Origin: an uncultured Eubacteriales bacterium
GTDB taxonomy: Bacteria > Bacillota > Clostridia > Oscillospirales > CAG-272
DNA: 64,000 nt
Reading direction: 5' to 3'
Assembly (NCBI GenBank): GCA_934796165.1
Contig: CAKVOU010000006.1
Coordinates: 1-64,000, forward strand
Below, in pieces: positions 24,901 to 33,917 of this stretch (positions are counted from its first letter, which is position 1; the number at the start of each line of letters is the position of its first letter). The position numbers and the translations under genes are program-made. The notes under the pieces are model-generated. The model saw only the letters and a program-made list of their open reading frames with translations. It searched no databases and was not told the origin of the DNA.

Positions 24901-25602
24901 GTTGTTCTGCAGGACCTTGTAGGTCTGCAGAAGCGCCTTGCGTTCCGCTTCGGAGGTTGCTCTTGCGTAGCTTCTCAGGTCGTACATCGACTCAAAGCGG
25001 AGCGCGTCCTTCTGACCCTGCTTGGAATCGCCGAGTCCTTCCTTGACCAGATTCAGGATCAGAGTCTCGAAATTCTTCTTGGAGATCATGCGGGGGACCA
25101 GTTTTCTCGTGGATTCCTGTCCGATGACATATTCCACACGGACACCGTTTTTGATGTTTTTGACATTGACCTGATCCCGGAGCGTTGCGTCCTCAAAGCT
25201 GTACATATACTTGGAGATGTTGTCAGTCGCGCTGTTCTCCTTATACTGCACAATGATCTGGGACATCAGCTGGGACTTGGTATCCTTGGAGCCCTTGGAG
25301 GCGGAAATGTCGTAGGGGTTGGAGAAAATGGTCTCGCCGGTCGTTTTCTGATACAGTGCCACCTCTCCGGTCGTATCGTTGACATAGAGGCGGTACTCAT
25401 CGGATTCGATGTAGGGGGTCATCACCGCCAGCTTATCCGACGGGGCGTTGAATTTGTAATTATAGTAATTGTTGCTGTAATCAATCCGGACATCGGTACT
25501 GCCCGTCTCGGCGGAGGCGCCGACGGTAAATAAACCGCCGAACCCGCCGACCGCGCAGACGACCGCAAGAAGAACGGAAATGATACGATATGTTTTTTTC
25601 AT
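21937..25602 (-). CDS. Secreted DUF5696-type surface protein
   Basis: 1221 residues with a signal peptide (cut near ASA-E, residue 31). The start of the mature part (YRLYVNDTTGEVALYQKTTG, then ETIFSNPYDIS) has the beta-strand pattern of the DUF5696 family, known from sugar-ABC loci of Bacilli and Clostridia and without a proven function. The middle (about 560-900) looks like a TIM-barrel-like glycosidase fold with aromatic and acidic residues. A helical stretch (about 940-1080) and an acidic Thr/Glu/Asp spacer near 1150 precede a small beta domain. No C-terminal anchor is seen. It lies between the Yip1-like protein and the second permease pair, so a role in glycan handling for these importers is likely. 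Confidence 0.85.
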   Translation of the reverse strand: MKKTYRIISVLLAVVCAVGGFGGLFTVGASAETGSTDVRIDYSNNYYNYKFNAPSDKLAVMTPYIESDEYRLYVNDTTGEVALYQKTTGETIFSNPYDISASKGSKDTKSQLMSQIIVQYKENSATDNISKYMYSFEDATLRDQVNVKNIKNGVRVEYVIGQESTRKLVPRMISKKNFETLILNLVKEGLGDSKQGQKDALRFESMYDLRSYARATSEAERKALLQTYKVLQNNRDFEFYVFADNASEGEINWVESQIKAYCPNYTFEQMEADHAECMYEETRTESPVFKMALEYTLDQNGLSVTLPANGLRYNSGKYTLENIAVLPYMGAGNSVNTGYIFYPDGAGALFDFDTPGTPSTTTIRGQVYGKDFAYHDISTGKYQQSVTGAVFGLVEEREYYTYSYEQTFINKDEIRTETYDNFTVSRTQKTLEEIMAEINDPLQRITLTSEIKTTTCKSGFFAIVEDGESLASIEIFRPGTQSNYNCARAYFNPRPKDTYELTDSISAKDDDTTKSTWTVVSDRKFTGNFTLRYVMLSDPALAEAAGVSVYYEPTYIGMAQAYRDYLIRNEALARLTEEDVDGSHIPLYIESFGTIEATEQFLSVPVTVHKALTTFENVAQMYRDLSEAGITNVNFRLTGFANGGLWYTVPAALKWESAVGGKKGFRELVAYAEKVKESGGNLGIYPDFDFAYINKNTATDATSMKKHAVRTIDNRYSSKRYYNATKQKYTSYFQYALSPAYFSHFYEKLTDKYDDYNIKSLSIASLGYTLNSDFDEDEPYNREDNKAYTVEAFRYLSIDKGYSVMTDAANSYVWKYADHILNMALDSSRFTSASASVPFMGIVLHGYVQYAGTAMNMEGNTDYAVLKSIENGASPYFTLSYQNTDLLKEDEYYSQYYSVRYDIWKDDLISIYKELNEALSDVQLKQIVNHEILTGIRVLDASEISALIKKELAAAAEAEKNASYNKEYESIRTLAQAMEYLRTSVDQAATQYSVAQTILGQLETYFATFQEDLEKLKQAPSDRNRSTVKRDATRMVTTYYRLITACNKVDNFTKKDQELFDRVTAGQEILPSVLNDLNDSLGKVRAFSDKLASGEDYSGTAFEGTGFRALAKFAYDRTIEAVSPYFTEEEIRSGAIIPTEENEDTGSGAETPDQNTEDTTDESLICDNGNIVAVTYGERNGNSITAYKVFILNYNNFTVKVEYNGVTYSIPGQGYVVIKMD

Positions 25603-25624
25603 CTCTGTGATCTCCTTTCGGTAC

Positions 25625-27817
25625 TTAAGACCGGAATTGAATTTCCGTTACGATATTCGCGACAAGACTGATCAGCTTTCCGATCAGTGTTACAAACAGG
25701 ATCGCAAGGAACATGATGCAGATCATGCCGACGATCGTTGCGAGCACCGTAACAAAGTTTTTCCCGATGGAATAATCGTGCGTCACCATGGTTCCGAGGA
25801 ACAGAAGGATTCCCAGCCAGATAAACGCGATGACGGTAAACATCGAAATCAGGGACGCTTCCGTCGCAGTCACGAAGTTGGACAGTATCGTCGCGGGAAT
25901 GATCAGGATCGGAATGGGGAGCAACGAATACGAGGAAGCGATGAAAATATCCTTCAGGCTGCCCTCGCCGTCAAACAGGGTGGTCAGGCACCAGTTCGAG
26001 ACAATGAACAGTGCAAGCGGGATCAGAACGGACAGAGCCTGTGTGAAGAGCGAAGAAAACTCTCTCGTCGGATTCATGACATAACCGACGCCGACCGCCT
26101 GATAGAAGAAGGTCAGAATGGCGACGCCGACGAACACGAGGGACGCACGCACCGAGCCGCGGTGCTCATGCTTGAGGTCATAGAAGCCGTCGAAGGGGTG
26201 GAAGATGACGTAGAATCCGTAGAGCAGTTCCTGCCCGAAGGTCTTACGCGCCTTCCCGTCCACCGTTGCCGCCTTGTTGACCTTTTTGGCAAATTTGAGG
26301 AACTTACCCCAGGCAACGAATACGAGCACCAGGATCGCCACAAAGATCAATACGTACTTGGACATCCAGTCCCGACGGACCTCCGACCAGGACAGCGACC
26401 AGTTTTTCGTATCATATGCGGCTTCGTAATAATCAAGGGATTCCTTGTATCTGCCGTCGCGGTAAAGCGCATTGCCGATACCGACGTACGCCGCGTCGTA
26501 GTTGGAGTTTCTCTGGAGCACGCCCTTCCAGCTTTCCACCGCAAGGTCATATTCCATGTGGTTTTCGGCGTTGAGCGCCTTGATGATCAGTTCTCCGTAC
26601 TCCGTCCGGTCATAGACCGTGATGCTGTTGGTATTACCGCCGTCAAGCAGGAGCAGGGAGTTGCCCTGATACGCAACGGCAACGATGTTGCCGATACCGC
26701 CGAGCAGTGCGCTGTTATCGCCGAACGCGAACAGCAGGTTGCCGTTGTAATCGTAAGTGTAAGTACGGTTCCGCTTGGAATCGATGGTCGTCCAGGTTCT
26801 TTCCGGTCCGACCGCAACGTCGATCAGCTTGGAAATACCGACCCGCTCGTTCTGGTCGAGGGAATCCACGTCCACCTCGCCTGCCGGCGGCCAGAAGCCG
26901 TTTCGTTTCATGATTTCGGTGCCCTTGGAGTTGAGCAGCTTCACGGGGGAGTACACACCGGTCAGGGAGCCGGAGGTAATTCCCTCCCCGATCTTGGTTT
27001 CCAGATCAGACCCGCTCTTGACATCGACGACGGCGTAAATAAAGCCTTCCTCGGTGATGGAGACGTTCCGGTACTCCGTAGAGACCTTGTCGTCGGTATT
27101 CTCTCTCTGTGCGGTCGTCTGGAACCGGCGCGTCAGGATCTCCCAGGCAGACATGGTCGTTGCCTGTGCACCGATAAAGCCGGTAAAATTCCCGTCCTCG
27201 GTCATCATGATGATGCCCTCGCTGGTCGAGCTTGACACAACATACACGCGGTTGTATTTATCCACCGCGATGGCAACCGGGGTATACTTGGCATCATCCT
27301 GGAAGAGCTGGCTCTCGGGCTTCCAGAGCTGCTTGACGAAATTGCCTTCGCGGTCAAAGACGACCACGCGCTGGTTCTCCGTATCGCAGACCCAGATGTA
27401 CTTCGAGGACACGAACAAGCCCTGCGGACGGTTGAACCGGTCAACAATCCCCTGGTCGTTGATGAATTCCCGGATGATGAAGCGAACCTTGAGGTACGGA
27501 TCCAGTGCAACCACACAGCCTTCGTTCGATTGGCTGCCGCGCGTCACGATATAGACATTCTTCTCATCGTCCACGACCATATCGGCGGGACTGGAGAGCT
27601 GACTGTTCCAGGTCGGATCCGACACATCAAGCCCCATATACGAGTAATCGGCGCTGAGTGTTGCGGTGTACGCGTCAGGAGAAGGCAGCATTTCGCCGGA
27701 GATGGAGTAGGTATAAGTCTGATATGCCGATACCGCACCGGCAGGAATGGCAAGCACAAACAGGAGGATAAACGCAATGCAGACAACGGAAATCAGTTTT
27801 CTTTGACTCATTTTCAT
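25625..27817 (-). CDS. NHL-repeat/TPR/Yip1 membrane protein
   Basis: 730 residues. A signal or first helix (6-29) is followed by an outside beta-propeller with NHL-like blades (about 60-400), for example SPADMVVDDEKNVYIVTRG and RPQGLFVSSKYIWVCDTENQ. A TPR-like segment (AAYVGIGNALYRDGRYKESL) comes next, then a membrane helix and a C-terminal Yip1-type block of five helices. Proteins of this build accompany DUF5696 and sugar permeases in Gram-positive bacteria; their function is not settled. The propeller may bind glycan or partner proteins and signal through the membrane part. It sits between the two permease pairs, with an AAGGAGG site. Confidence 0.85.
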   Translation of the reverse strand: MKMSQRKLISVVCIAFILLFVLAIPAGAVSAYQTYTYSISGEMLPSPDAYTATLSADYSYMGLDVSDPTWNSQLSSPADMVVDDEKNVYIVTRGSQSNEGCVVALDPYLKVRFIIREFINDQGIVDRFNRPQGLFVSSKYIWVCDTENQRVVVFDREGNFVKQLWKPESQLFQDDAKYTPVAIAVDKYNRVYVVSSSTSEGIIMMTEDGNFTGFIGAQATTMSAWEILTRRFQTTAQRENTDDKVSTEYRNVSITEEGFIYAVVDVKSGSDLETKIGEGITSGSLTGVYSPVKLLNSKGTEIMKRNGFWPPAGEVDVDSLDQNERVGISKLIDVAVGPERTWTTIDSKRNRTYTYDYNGNLLFAFGDNSALLGGIGNIVAVAYQGNSLLLLDGGNTNSITVYDRTEYGELIIKALNAENHMEYDLAVESWKGVLQRNSNYDAAYVGIGNALYRDGRYKESLDYYEAAYDTKNWSLSWSEVRRDWMSKYVLIFVAILVLVFVAWGKFLKFAKKVNKAATVDGKARKTFGQELLYGFYVIFHPFDGFYDLKHEHRGSVRASLVFVGVAILTFFYQAVGVGYVMNPTREFSSLFTQALSVLIPLALFIVSNWCLTTLFDGEGSLKDIFIASSYSLLPIPILIIPATILSNFVTATEASLISMFTVIAFIWLGILLFLGTMVTHDYSIGKNFVTVLATIVGMICIMFLAILFVTLIGKLISLVANIVTEIQFRS

Positions 27818-27827
27818 TGTTTCCTCC

Positions 27828-28703
27828 TTAATCCTTCATACCGCTGGAACCCATGGTCTCGATGATACTGGACTGCGTGATGACAAAGATGAGAATCGGG
27901 ACCAGCATCATAACGACCGTAGCCGCAGCACTCGCACCGGAACGCTTGATACCGCCGGCGGTGATCTGCTGGATCGCGTAGTTGAAGGACTTGTATTGTT
28001 CGGAATAGACGTAAGTAGACGAGCCTGCATTCCAGAGCGACTGGAAGCAGTACACGATCAGCGTCAGCCAGCCGGGCTTGACCATCGGCATGGCGATGAC
28101 CCAGAAGGTGCGGAGCTCGCTCGCGCCGTCAAGACGCGCGGATTCCAGCACCGAGTCGGTGATGGAGGAATCCATGAAGTTCTTCATCAGGTAAAGACCG
28201 AGCGTCGAGCCCCACGCGGGAACAATGACAGCCCAGTAGGAGTCGATCAGATGGAGATTCTTCATGATGATAAAGCTCATGGTCGTGGTAACGGTCGAGT
28301 TGAACATCAGGGACAGCTCGATGGTCTTGAACACGAATCTTCTGCCGGGGAACTTGATCTTTGCCAGCGCGTACGCACAGACCGACGCGATGAACAGATG
28401 TCCGAACACGCCGACGAAGGTGGTAAACGCCGTATTGAAGATGTACCGGGAGAACGGCACCCACGACTGATTGAGCAGGGTAAACAGGTCCGTGAAGTTA
28501 TCGGGGGTAGGATGCACCACGTAGAATTTCGGAGGATAACGGAAGAGTTCGTCCAGCGGCTTGAGCGATTGCATGATCGTATAGAGCATCGGGATGAACA
28601 TGAACGCGCCGAGGATGACGAGCAGGACCGTGATGAAAGCGTCTCCTCCGTAGGAACGTGACAGGACGACCTTGTGATTTCTGGTTCTCAGTTTTTTCGC
28701 CAT
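27828..28703 (-). CDS. Sugar ABC transporter permease (MalG-like), first pair
   Basis: 291 residues with six helices and the EAA loop SVLESARLDGASELRTFWVI. The N-terminus is short and basic (MAKKLRTRNHKVVLSRS). The ATG at 28703 follows the stop of the MalF-like gene by one base and has an AAGGTAGG site; a GTG three codons earlier is less likely. It should form a heterodimer with the product of the gene before it. Confidence 0.94.
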   Translation of the reverse strand: MAKKLRTRNHKVVLSRSYGGDAFITVLLVILGAFMFIPMLYTIMQSLKPLDELFRYPPKFYVVHPTPDNFTDLFTLLNQSWVPFSRYIFNTAFTTFVGVFGHLFIASVCAYALAKIKFPGRRFVFKTIELSLMFNSTVTTTMSFIIMKNLHLIDSYWAVIVPAWGSTLGLYLMKNFMDSSITDSVLESARLDGASELRTFWVIAMPMVKPGWLTLIVYCFQSLWNAGSSTYVYSEQYKSFNYAIQQITAGGIKRSGASAAATVVMMLVPILIFVITQSSIIETMGSSGMKD

Positions 28704-28704
28704 G

Positions 28705-29649
28705 TCACTCACCTACCTTTGCAAGAAGTTTGTTGACCAAGAAGTTGGAGAACAGCATGACGGCAAACAGCACCACGGCAATTGCCGAGGCATAACCGAT
28801 CTCGTAGCGGTTGTTTGCATAGTCGTCCAGGTGGTGCATGATCGTGTGACCGGCGTAATCGGTCGAAGGCATACCGCAAAGCGCGGTAACGACCGCACCG
28901 AAGCCGAAGGAGCCGGTAATGGACATGATCGCGCCGAACATCAGCTGTCCCTTCATGTTGGGAAGCGTGATGTGCCAAAGCTCCTGCCAGCGGTTGCGGA
29001 TACCGTCCACGGCGCCCGCCTCGTACTGCGCCTTGTCAATTCCCTGCAGACCTGCAATGAACGACAGAAACGAAACGCCAAGCGATGTCCACAGTGCGAC
29101 GACGATACAAAGCGGCATGATATACGATGCGTTCTGGAACCAGGCGATCGGGGCATCAATAATCCGCAGACTCATAAGCGACGAGTTGACCCAGCCGTAG
29201 GAGTCGGAGGAGAACAGGGTTGCCCAGATCATATACGCGGAGCCGGAAATGGACGGCGCGTAGAAGATCAGGGTGACGATTGCGCGGAGCTTCGGGGACA
29301 GCTCATTGATGAACCATGCCACGATGAGGGACAATAAGTAGGAGATCGGTCCGACGACGCCCGCAAAGATCAGGGTGTTCTTGCAGGCGATCAGAAAAAT
29401 GTCGTCCTTGAAGAACAGGTTGAGGTAGTTTTCAAACCAGACGAAATCCGGCGTCTCCAGCATATTGAAGTTGGTAAAGCTGAAGTAGATGGAGAACACG
29501 ACCGGAACCACCGTAAACAGGGCGAAGATCGCACAATAAGGCAGGATCATGAGATACGCGACCCAGTTCCTTTTGACTTCCTTCCACGTCCATGCGGCGC
29601 GGCTCATTTCGTTTCTCTGGACAGCTTTCTTTTTCTGAATCTTTTCCAT
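28705..29649 (-). CDS. Sugar ABC transporter permease (MalF-like), first pair
   Basis: 314 residues, six helices, EAA loop AQYEAGAVDGIRNRWQELWH. A short basic N-terminus (KIQKKKAVQRNEMSRAAWTW) precedes helix one. It follows the big solute-binding protein by 82 bases and precedes the MalG-like gene with almost no gap. The set gives a normal carbohydrate importer that lacks its own ATPase; in Firmicutes MsmX-type ATPases serve many such importers. Confidence 0.94.
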   Translation of the reverse strand: MEKIQKKKAVQRNEMSRAAWTWKEVKRNWVAYLMILPYCAIFALFTVVPVVFSIYFSFTNFNMLETPDFVWFENYLNLFFKDDIFLIACKNTLIFAGVVGPISYLLSLIVAWFINELSPKLRAIVTLIFYAPSISGSAYMIWATLFSSDSYGWVNSSLMSLRIIDAPIAWFQNASYIMPLCIVVALWTSLGVSFLSFIAGLQGIDKAQYEAGAVDGIRNRWQELWHITLPNMKGQLMFGAIMSITGSFGFGAVVTALCGMPSTDYAGHTIMHHLDDYANNRYEIGYASAIAVVLFAVMLFSNFLVNKLLAKVGE

Positions 29650-29731
29650 ATCAGGTCAGTCACCTGTCCTTTCTGCCGCGTGGCGAGTGAAAGCAATTGC
29701 TGCTGTCAGATTGTTCACTGTCTCAGCCTCC

Positions 29732-32700
29732 TCAGTACGAGCTCAGCGCGGCAACCGCCTGAGTCAGATAAGCGGAAATCTGCTTGAGACGTTCCGCGTC
29801 CGAGCCGCCGTTTTCCGATGCGGCAAGGAACTGTGCGGCGGATTCCGTGAGCAGTTTGATATTGTTGTTGTCGATCGCGTACTTTGCGCTTGTCACAAGC
29901 TCCGTATAAGCAGAGCCGCGGAGCTCATCCATCAGATCTCTTGCCTGTCCCATCCGCTTTTCGGCAAGCGTCTGACCGGCTTCCAGAGTCTCAAGCCCGA
30001 ATTCCTCGCGCTTTCTGCGGATCTCGGTGTTAATGGTATTAATGTAGGAGAGGATCGCGCTTCTCGCGTCAGCGCCGCTGTTGTAGGCGGAGAGGAAGGC
30101 GAAGTTGACGTAACGGTCGAGGTAGTAGGAGCCGGGGTAGTTCGGGATCGCCGCAAGGCAATCAAACTGCTTGGAAACCTCTTTGTATTCCGAGGTCGTC
30201 CAGGGCAGACTTGCAAGCGCGGTACGGTTTGCAGTGGGCTGCTTACCGGATTCGCCGAGGACAGATGCCATGCCGTAAGAGTAGTTGATCTGGCAATCTG
30301 CGCCGGTGTACCACTTCATGAAGTTCCAGGCAGCTTCCTTTTTCTCATCGGCAACGCCCTTGACCATGACCGTCGCAGTCGTCGAAGCGATGGAGCGGTT
30401 GTCGATTCTGCCGCCCTCATGTTCCACGCCCGGAATCGGGACCATTGCCCAGAGTCCTTCGATTTCGGTCGCGAAAACCTTCAATTTATTATACATATCG
30501 GTATAGGGAGCGATGACGATCGGCATTTCGCCCGAACGGAAGCGGTTTGCAGCGTCATAGGAGTAGGGGCTGGAGTAAGCGGTGTAGAAGTCGCACATGG
30601 TCTCAAACGCGGACAGCGCCTTCGGGGAATCCAGATTGATGCGCATACCGCCGTCGGCATACAGTGTGCCGCCGTTCTGGTAGAGCAGGAACTTGTAATC
30701 GGACGCCTGCGAAAGATTGAAGGTGGACGCAGTCATGCCAAGCTCCATGTTGTTGTAGCCAAGCACGGGAATTGCCGCGTAGATCTCGTCCCACGTCTTG
30801 GGAATCTCCAATTTCAGGTTGGCAAGAATGTCAAGACGGACAAACATCATGTAGAAGGATTCCGTCTCGGGGAGACCGTAATAGTGCATCTTGCCGGCGG
30901 AGTCCTCAATCCCGATCGTCAGCATTGCGGCATCGTTGAAGTCCTTTTTGGCGTCGTCAAAGCCGGGCATATCCTCAATCGGAATCAGCGCACCGCGGAC
31001 CGCATAGTTGATGACGTCCGATTGCGACAGACCGAGATACACATCGGGTCCCGCCTGCGCAAGAATGGACGGAAGCAGTGTGCTTGCCGTGACCAGCTTG
31101 AGCGCAACGGGCGTATTGTGGGTCGGAGTAAAGTCGTTGGTGATCAGGTTCCGGATAACCTGAGACTGGTCACGGCCGTAAGCCACCCAGACCTCAATGG
31201 ACTCCTGTCCGTCGGACGAACCAAGGCTGCCCATCTGGTTGTAATCCCGGAAGAAGCTCCAGAAGAAGCTGAGAATTTCGTGCAGGATATTGCGGAAGAC
31301 ATTCTCCTCCGCGGTCGGCATCGGCTTGTCATTTCCCTGCACAAGCAGGTAATCCAGCTGAAGCGGCTGGGTCTTGGCGTCGCCGATGAAAGTACCGAGA
31401 GTACCAAGGTTGGACTTGAAGCTGTCAAGGTTCTTCGCGATCTCGATTTCGGGATCGGACACCATGGTCTTGATCAGATTTGCGATGGTCTCCAGTGTTG
31501 CGATATTCGCGGTCGCAGTCCCGGAAAGCTCGCGGAAGCGGCTTGCGGCGGCATCCAGCGTCTCCATCTGGTCGTACATATCGATCAGAGTGGAAGGAAG
31601 CAGGCGAGCAAAGCCGTAGGTACGATAGCTGTCGGGAGAGGGGCCGGTCAATTTGAGGATGGTCAGATAATCTGCGTCCAGTGCAGTCAGCGCAGCCTCC
31701 AGTCGCTGAATGATTTCACTCATGGAGCCGAGCGTCACCTCAAGGCGGATCGTGTAGGTCACGTCCTTGGCGAAGTAGAACTGCAGGTCCGTGGTACCAT
31801 CCGACAGATTCCCGGTCTGCCAGGAGTTCTTGTAATTGAAGCGAAGCTGGCTTGCCTCGGCAAACGGGATACCGTCATAATAGCCCTTTTCACCCTCGGC
31901 AATGCCATCACTGTATATGTAGAGATTCCGGCAGACGTAAAGGCCTTCCAGCGTATTCTGGCGGAAGCGAGCGGCGATGTTGTAAAGTCCGCTGTCTCCC
32001 ACACGGAACTTGTAGGTGATGTACTGTCCCGCGTTCTGCCACTGCTCGCCGCCGATGGTGTTGAGCAGCGTTCTCGACGGATCGGAGGGAGAAGAGGCGG
32101 CACTGGTACGGTCCTCAACGGGATAAACCGTGTTGGAGGAGGTCATGTTTGCGTACTCCGCTTCCAGCTTGATCACGCTGGTGCCCTGCTTTTCTCCCTG
32201 GTACTGAGCAATGTATTCCTCATAGCTCATGACCGTCTCATACGGAGTCAGGCGGAAGGAGGAGATGACCAATGCTTCATTGACACCGGCAAGCGAAAAG
32301 GTGACCTCACCCTCGTCCAGCGCAAACATAAAATTATCGGAGGAATAGCCGGAGGAATCATGCAGGGAGTACTCGCTCCACTGCGGAGTCTGCGAGGTAG
32401 TCGGGCGGATCTCATTGCCCTCGGTGTCCGTCTGGAAGAAGCGGAGTCCCAGCTCTTCGGAAAGGAACTGATGGCTTGCTTCCGTAAAGTATTCGGGCTT
32501 TTCGAACACCACATAGGTACCGTCCGAACGGTTTTCCATGGTGGCGGTCAGTCCGAGCTCCTCCGCGCGGGCAAGCAATTCAGCAGCGGTCTTGGATTTA
32601 TCCGTGATCCGATAAGCCGCATTCTTGTATTCGAACGTATACACCTTCGGGAAGGACAGCGAATACGCGCCGTCAAACGGAACCTTGCCGTCAATGTAAA

Positions 32701-33121
32701 ATTCCCGTTCAATGGACGTATTCTTCCCCTCGACGGAATAGTACTCGATCGTGATGCTGTACCACCCGGATTCCGGCACGCGGAATGTCCAGGAAACGGT
32801 TCCGGTATCCGGAGTATATACGCCGTTCTTTCCGTACCGGTCGGTGATCTCGTACTCCGCGGTCGTCTTTTCCGTATCCAATGCCTTCACGGCATCGACC
32901 AGGATCTCGTGCGAGGGCTTCTTGTACTGATCCTGTCGCTTTGCAAGATAAGCACTGTACGAATCTGTGTTGAGCTGTGACTCGTAGTCCTTGATGGTTT
33001 TGTCGGTTACCGTCGGATTATCGACAGTTTCCGCCGCGTTTGCCGCGGTCACGGACCCGCCGATCAGAAACGTCAGGCTGAGGATCAGTGCCAGCGCTCT
33101 CTGGATTCTGGATCTCTTCAT
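29732..33121 (-). CDS. Very large extracellular sugar-binding protein with beta-sandwich domains
   Basis: 1129 residues, more than twice a normal family member. The signal peptide ends near ANA-AE (about 29) with no lipobox Cys. The first half holds two beta-sandwich segments that resemble carbohydrate-binding modules (SGWYSITIEYYSVEG near 125 and GQYITYKFRVGDSGLYNIAA near 370) and a helical link. The solute-binding fold starts near 640 (IEVWVAYGRDQSQVIRNL) and includes DVYLGLSQSD and the typical NFMKWYTG element. The C-terminus is helical. How it is held at the cell is unclear; the N-terminal modules may bind glycan or the wall. It is the first gene of the operon, next to its promoter. Confidence 0.9.
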   Translation of the reverse strand: MKRSRIQRALALILSLTFLIGGSVTAANAAETVDNPTVTDKTIKDYESQLNTDSYSAYLAKRQDQYKKPSHEILVDAVKALDTEKTTAEYEITDRYGKNGVYTPDTGTVSWTFRVPESGWYSITIEYYSVEGKNTSIEREFYIDGKVPFDGAYSLSFPKVYTFEYKNAAYRITDKSKTAAELLARAEELGLTATMENRSDGTYVVFEKPEYFTEASHQFLSEELGLRFFQTDTEGNEIRPTTSQTPQWSEYSLHDSSGYSSDNFMFALDEGEVTFSLAGVNEALVISSFRLTPYETVMSYEEYIAQYQGEKQGTSVIKLEAEYANMTSSNTVYPVEDRTSAASSPSDPSRTLLNTIGGEQWQNAGQYITYKFRVGDSGLYNIAARFRQNTLEGLYVCRNLYIYSDGIAEGEKGYYDGIPFAEASQLRFNYKNSWQTGNLSDGTTDLQFYFAKDVTYTIRLEVTLGSMSEIIQRLEAALTALDADYLTILKLTGPSPDSYRTYGFARLLPSTLIDMYDQMETLDAAASRFRELSGTATANIATLETIANLIKTMVSDPEIEIAKNLDSFKSNLGTLGTFIGDAKTQPLQLDYLLVQGNDKPMPTAEENVFRNILHEILSFFWSFFRDYNQMGSLGSSDGQESIEVWVAYGRDQSQVIRNLITNDFTPTHNTPVALKLVTASTLLPSILAQAGPDVYLGLSQSDVINYAVRGALIPIEDMPGFDDAKKDFNDAAMLTIGIEDSAGKMHYYGLPETESFYMMFVRLDILANLKLEIPKTWDEIYAAIPVLGYNNMELGMTASTFNLSQASDYKFLLYQNGGTLYADGGMRINLDSPKALSAFETMCDFYTAYSSPYSYDAANRFRSGEMPIVIAPYTDMYNKLKVFATEIEGLWAMVPIPGVEHEGGRIDNRSIASTTATVMVKGVADEKKEAAWNFMKWYTGADCQINYSYGMASVLGESGKQPTANRTALASLPWTTSEYKEVSKQFDCLAAIPNYPGSYYLDRYVNFAFLSAYNSGADARSAILSYINTINTEIRRKREEFGLETLEAGQTLAEKRMGQARDLMDELRGSAYTELVTSAKYAIDNNNIKLLTESAAQFLAASENGGSDAERLKQISAYLTQAVAALSSY

Positions 33122-33214
33122 CGGTTTTCCTCCTGCTTGTTTTGGAAACGGCGCGGAAACACACCGTCCCGCGGGCAGATCGCCGTGGGATGCCCCGCCA
33201 TTCCGGCAGAATAC

Positions 33215-33242
33215 TGCGGCTGCCGTATCGACGGCAGCCGCA
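33215..33242 (-). promoter_or_regulatory. Hairpin in the 5' leader of the sugar ABC operon
   Basis: A perfect 12-bp stem with a four-base loop (TGCGGCTGCCGT/ACGGCAGCCGCA) lies within the about 175-base untranslated leader of the solute-binding-protein operon. No T run follows it on the minus strand, so it is not a terminator. It may stabilise the mRNA or be bound by a regulator. No known riboswitch was recognised. Confidence 0.55.
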
Positions 33243-33304
33243 GCCCGGAACAGACGCGATCCGCTTGCGGATCCACGTTACAAAATGCCCAAATTGATAG
33301 AGAT

Positions 33305-33333
33305 ATCATACCATATTACCGACAATTTGTCAA
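33305..33333 (-). promoter_or_regulatory. Sigma-A promoter of the seven-gene sugar ABC operon
   Basis: TTGACA (33328-33333), a 17-base spacer and TATGAT (33305-33310) on the minus strand. No convincing catabolite-response (cre) site was found in the leader. Confidence 0.85.
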
Positions 33334-33827
33334 GAAACGAGACCGCGTTTCCGGGATCGTCCAAAAACACCCAATAAAAACAAACCGTGAACTTTCCTGT
33401 CGGTTTTTTCTCCACAAAAACCGATGGAAGCATCTCCCAGATCCAGCCCGCTCGTGCGCAAATTGTAAGAAGTAAATATCGTTTACGGTTAAATTGTGTA
33501 TTCCCTCGTTTTTTTCTTGATTTTTGTTGAATTTGCCAATTGAAATCCGGCAAATTATTCAGCCGTTTCCGAAACGTAAATCTCGCTTCCCCGGTTTCCC
33601 GTGAGGACTGTGTGATCGGCAGAGAAATTTTTGTTACAATTCTTGTACAAAGTAAACAATTTCCGCCCGCTTTTTTCTACAAACATACAAGTTGCACAAA
33701 TTGTAAAAAATCCTGGCATTTTCAGAAAACAAACGCCCCGGAAAACCACTTTTCAAAGAATCAGCCCCGGTTTTCCGCAGGGAAACGATCGTCTTTGCCG
33801 CTTTTGTGTCGGAATCAGTCGATTCTC
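33334..33827. other. AT-rich intergenic stretch, no gene recognised
   Basis: Nearly 500 bases that are clearly richer in A and T than the rest of the window. Short open frames exist on both strands, but none has a ribosome site with coding-like composition or a recognisable domain. It separates the divergent sugar operon and methyltransferase gene. Confidence 0.6.
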
Positions 33828-33856
33828 TTGCAACAGAGAGTGCAATGTGTTATAAT
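33828..33856 (+). promoter_or_regulatory. Sigma-A promoter of the rRNA methyltransferase gene
   Basis: TTGCAA (33828-33833), a 17-base spacer and a perfect TATAAT (33851-33856) lie about 60 bases before the start codon. Confidence 0.8.
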
Positions 33857-33917
33857 GAAGCGGATCAGACAAAAAACAGGTCCGGCACAGCGTTGCCGGA
33901 CGCGGAGGAACCGATAC

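Noticed and set aside
22573..25533. An open frame of about 990 codons antisense to the DUF5696 gene
   Set aside because: Same reason; the minus-strand frame has a signal peptide, domain pattern and ribosome site.
29687..32980. An open frame of about 1,100 codons on the plus strand, antisense to the large binding protein
   Set aside because: It mirrors the GC-biased codon positions of the minus-strand gene, lacks a ribosome site and any domain, and its sequence is Arg/Gly/Val/His-rich as is usual for such shadows.
33122..33300. Riboswitch in the leader of the sugar operon
   Set aside because: Only one simple hairpin is visible; no known aptamer motif was recognised.
33278..33553. A 91-codon minus-strand frame in the AT-rich gap
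   Set aside because: It overlaps the promoter of the sugar operon, has no ribosome site and an unlikely composition.
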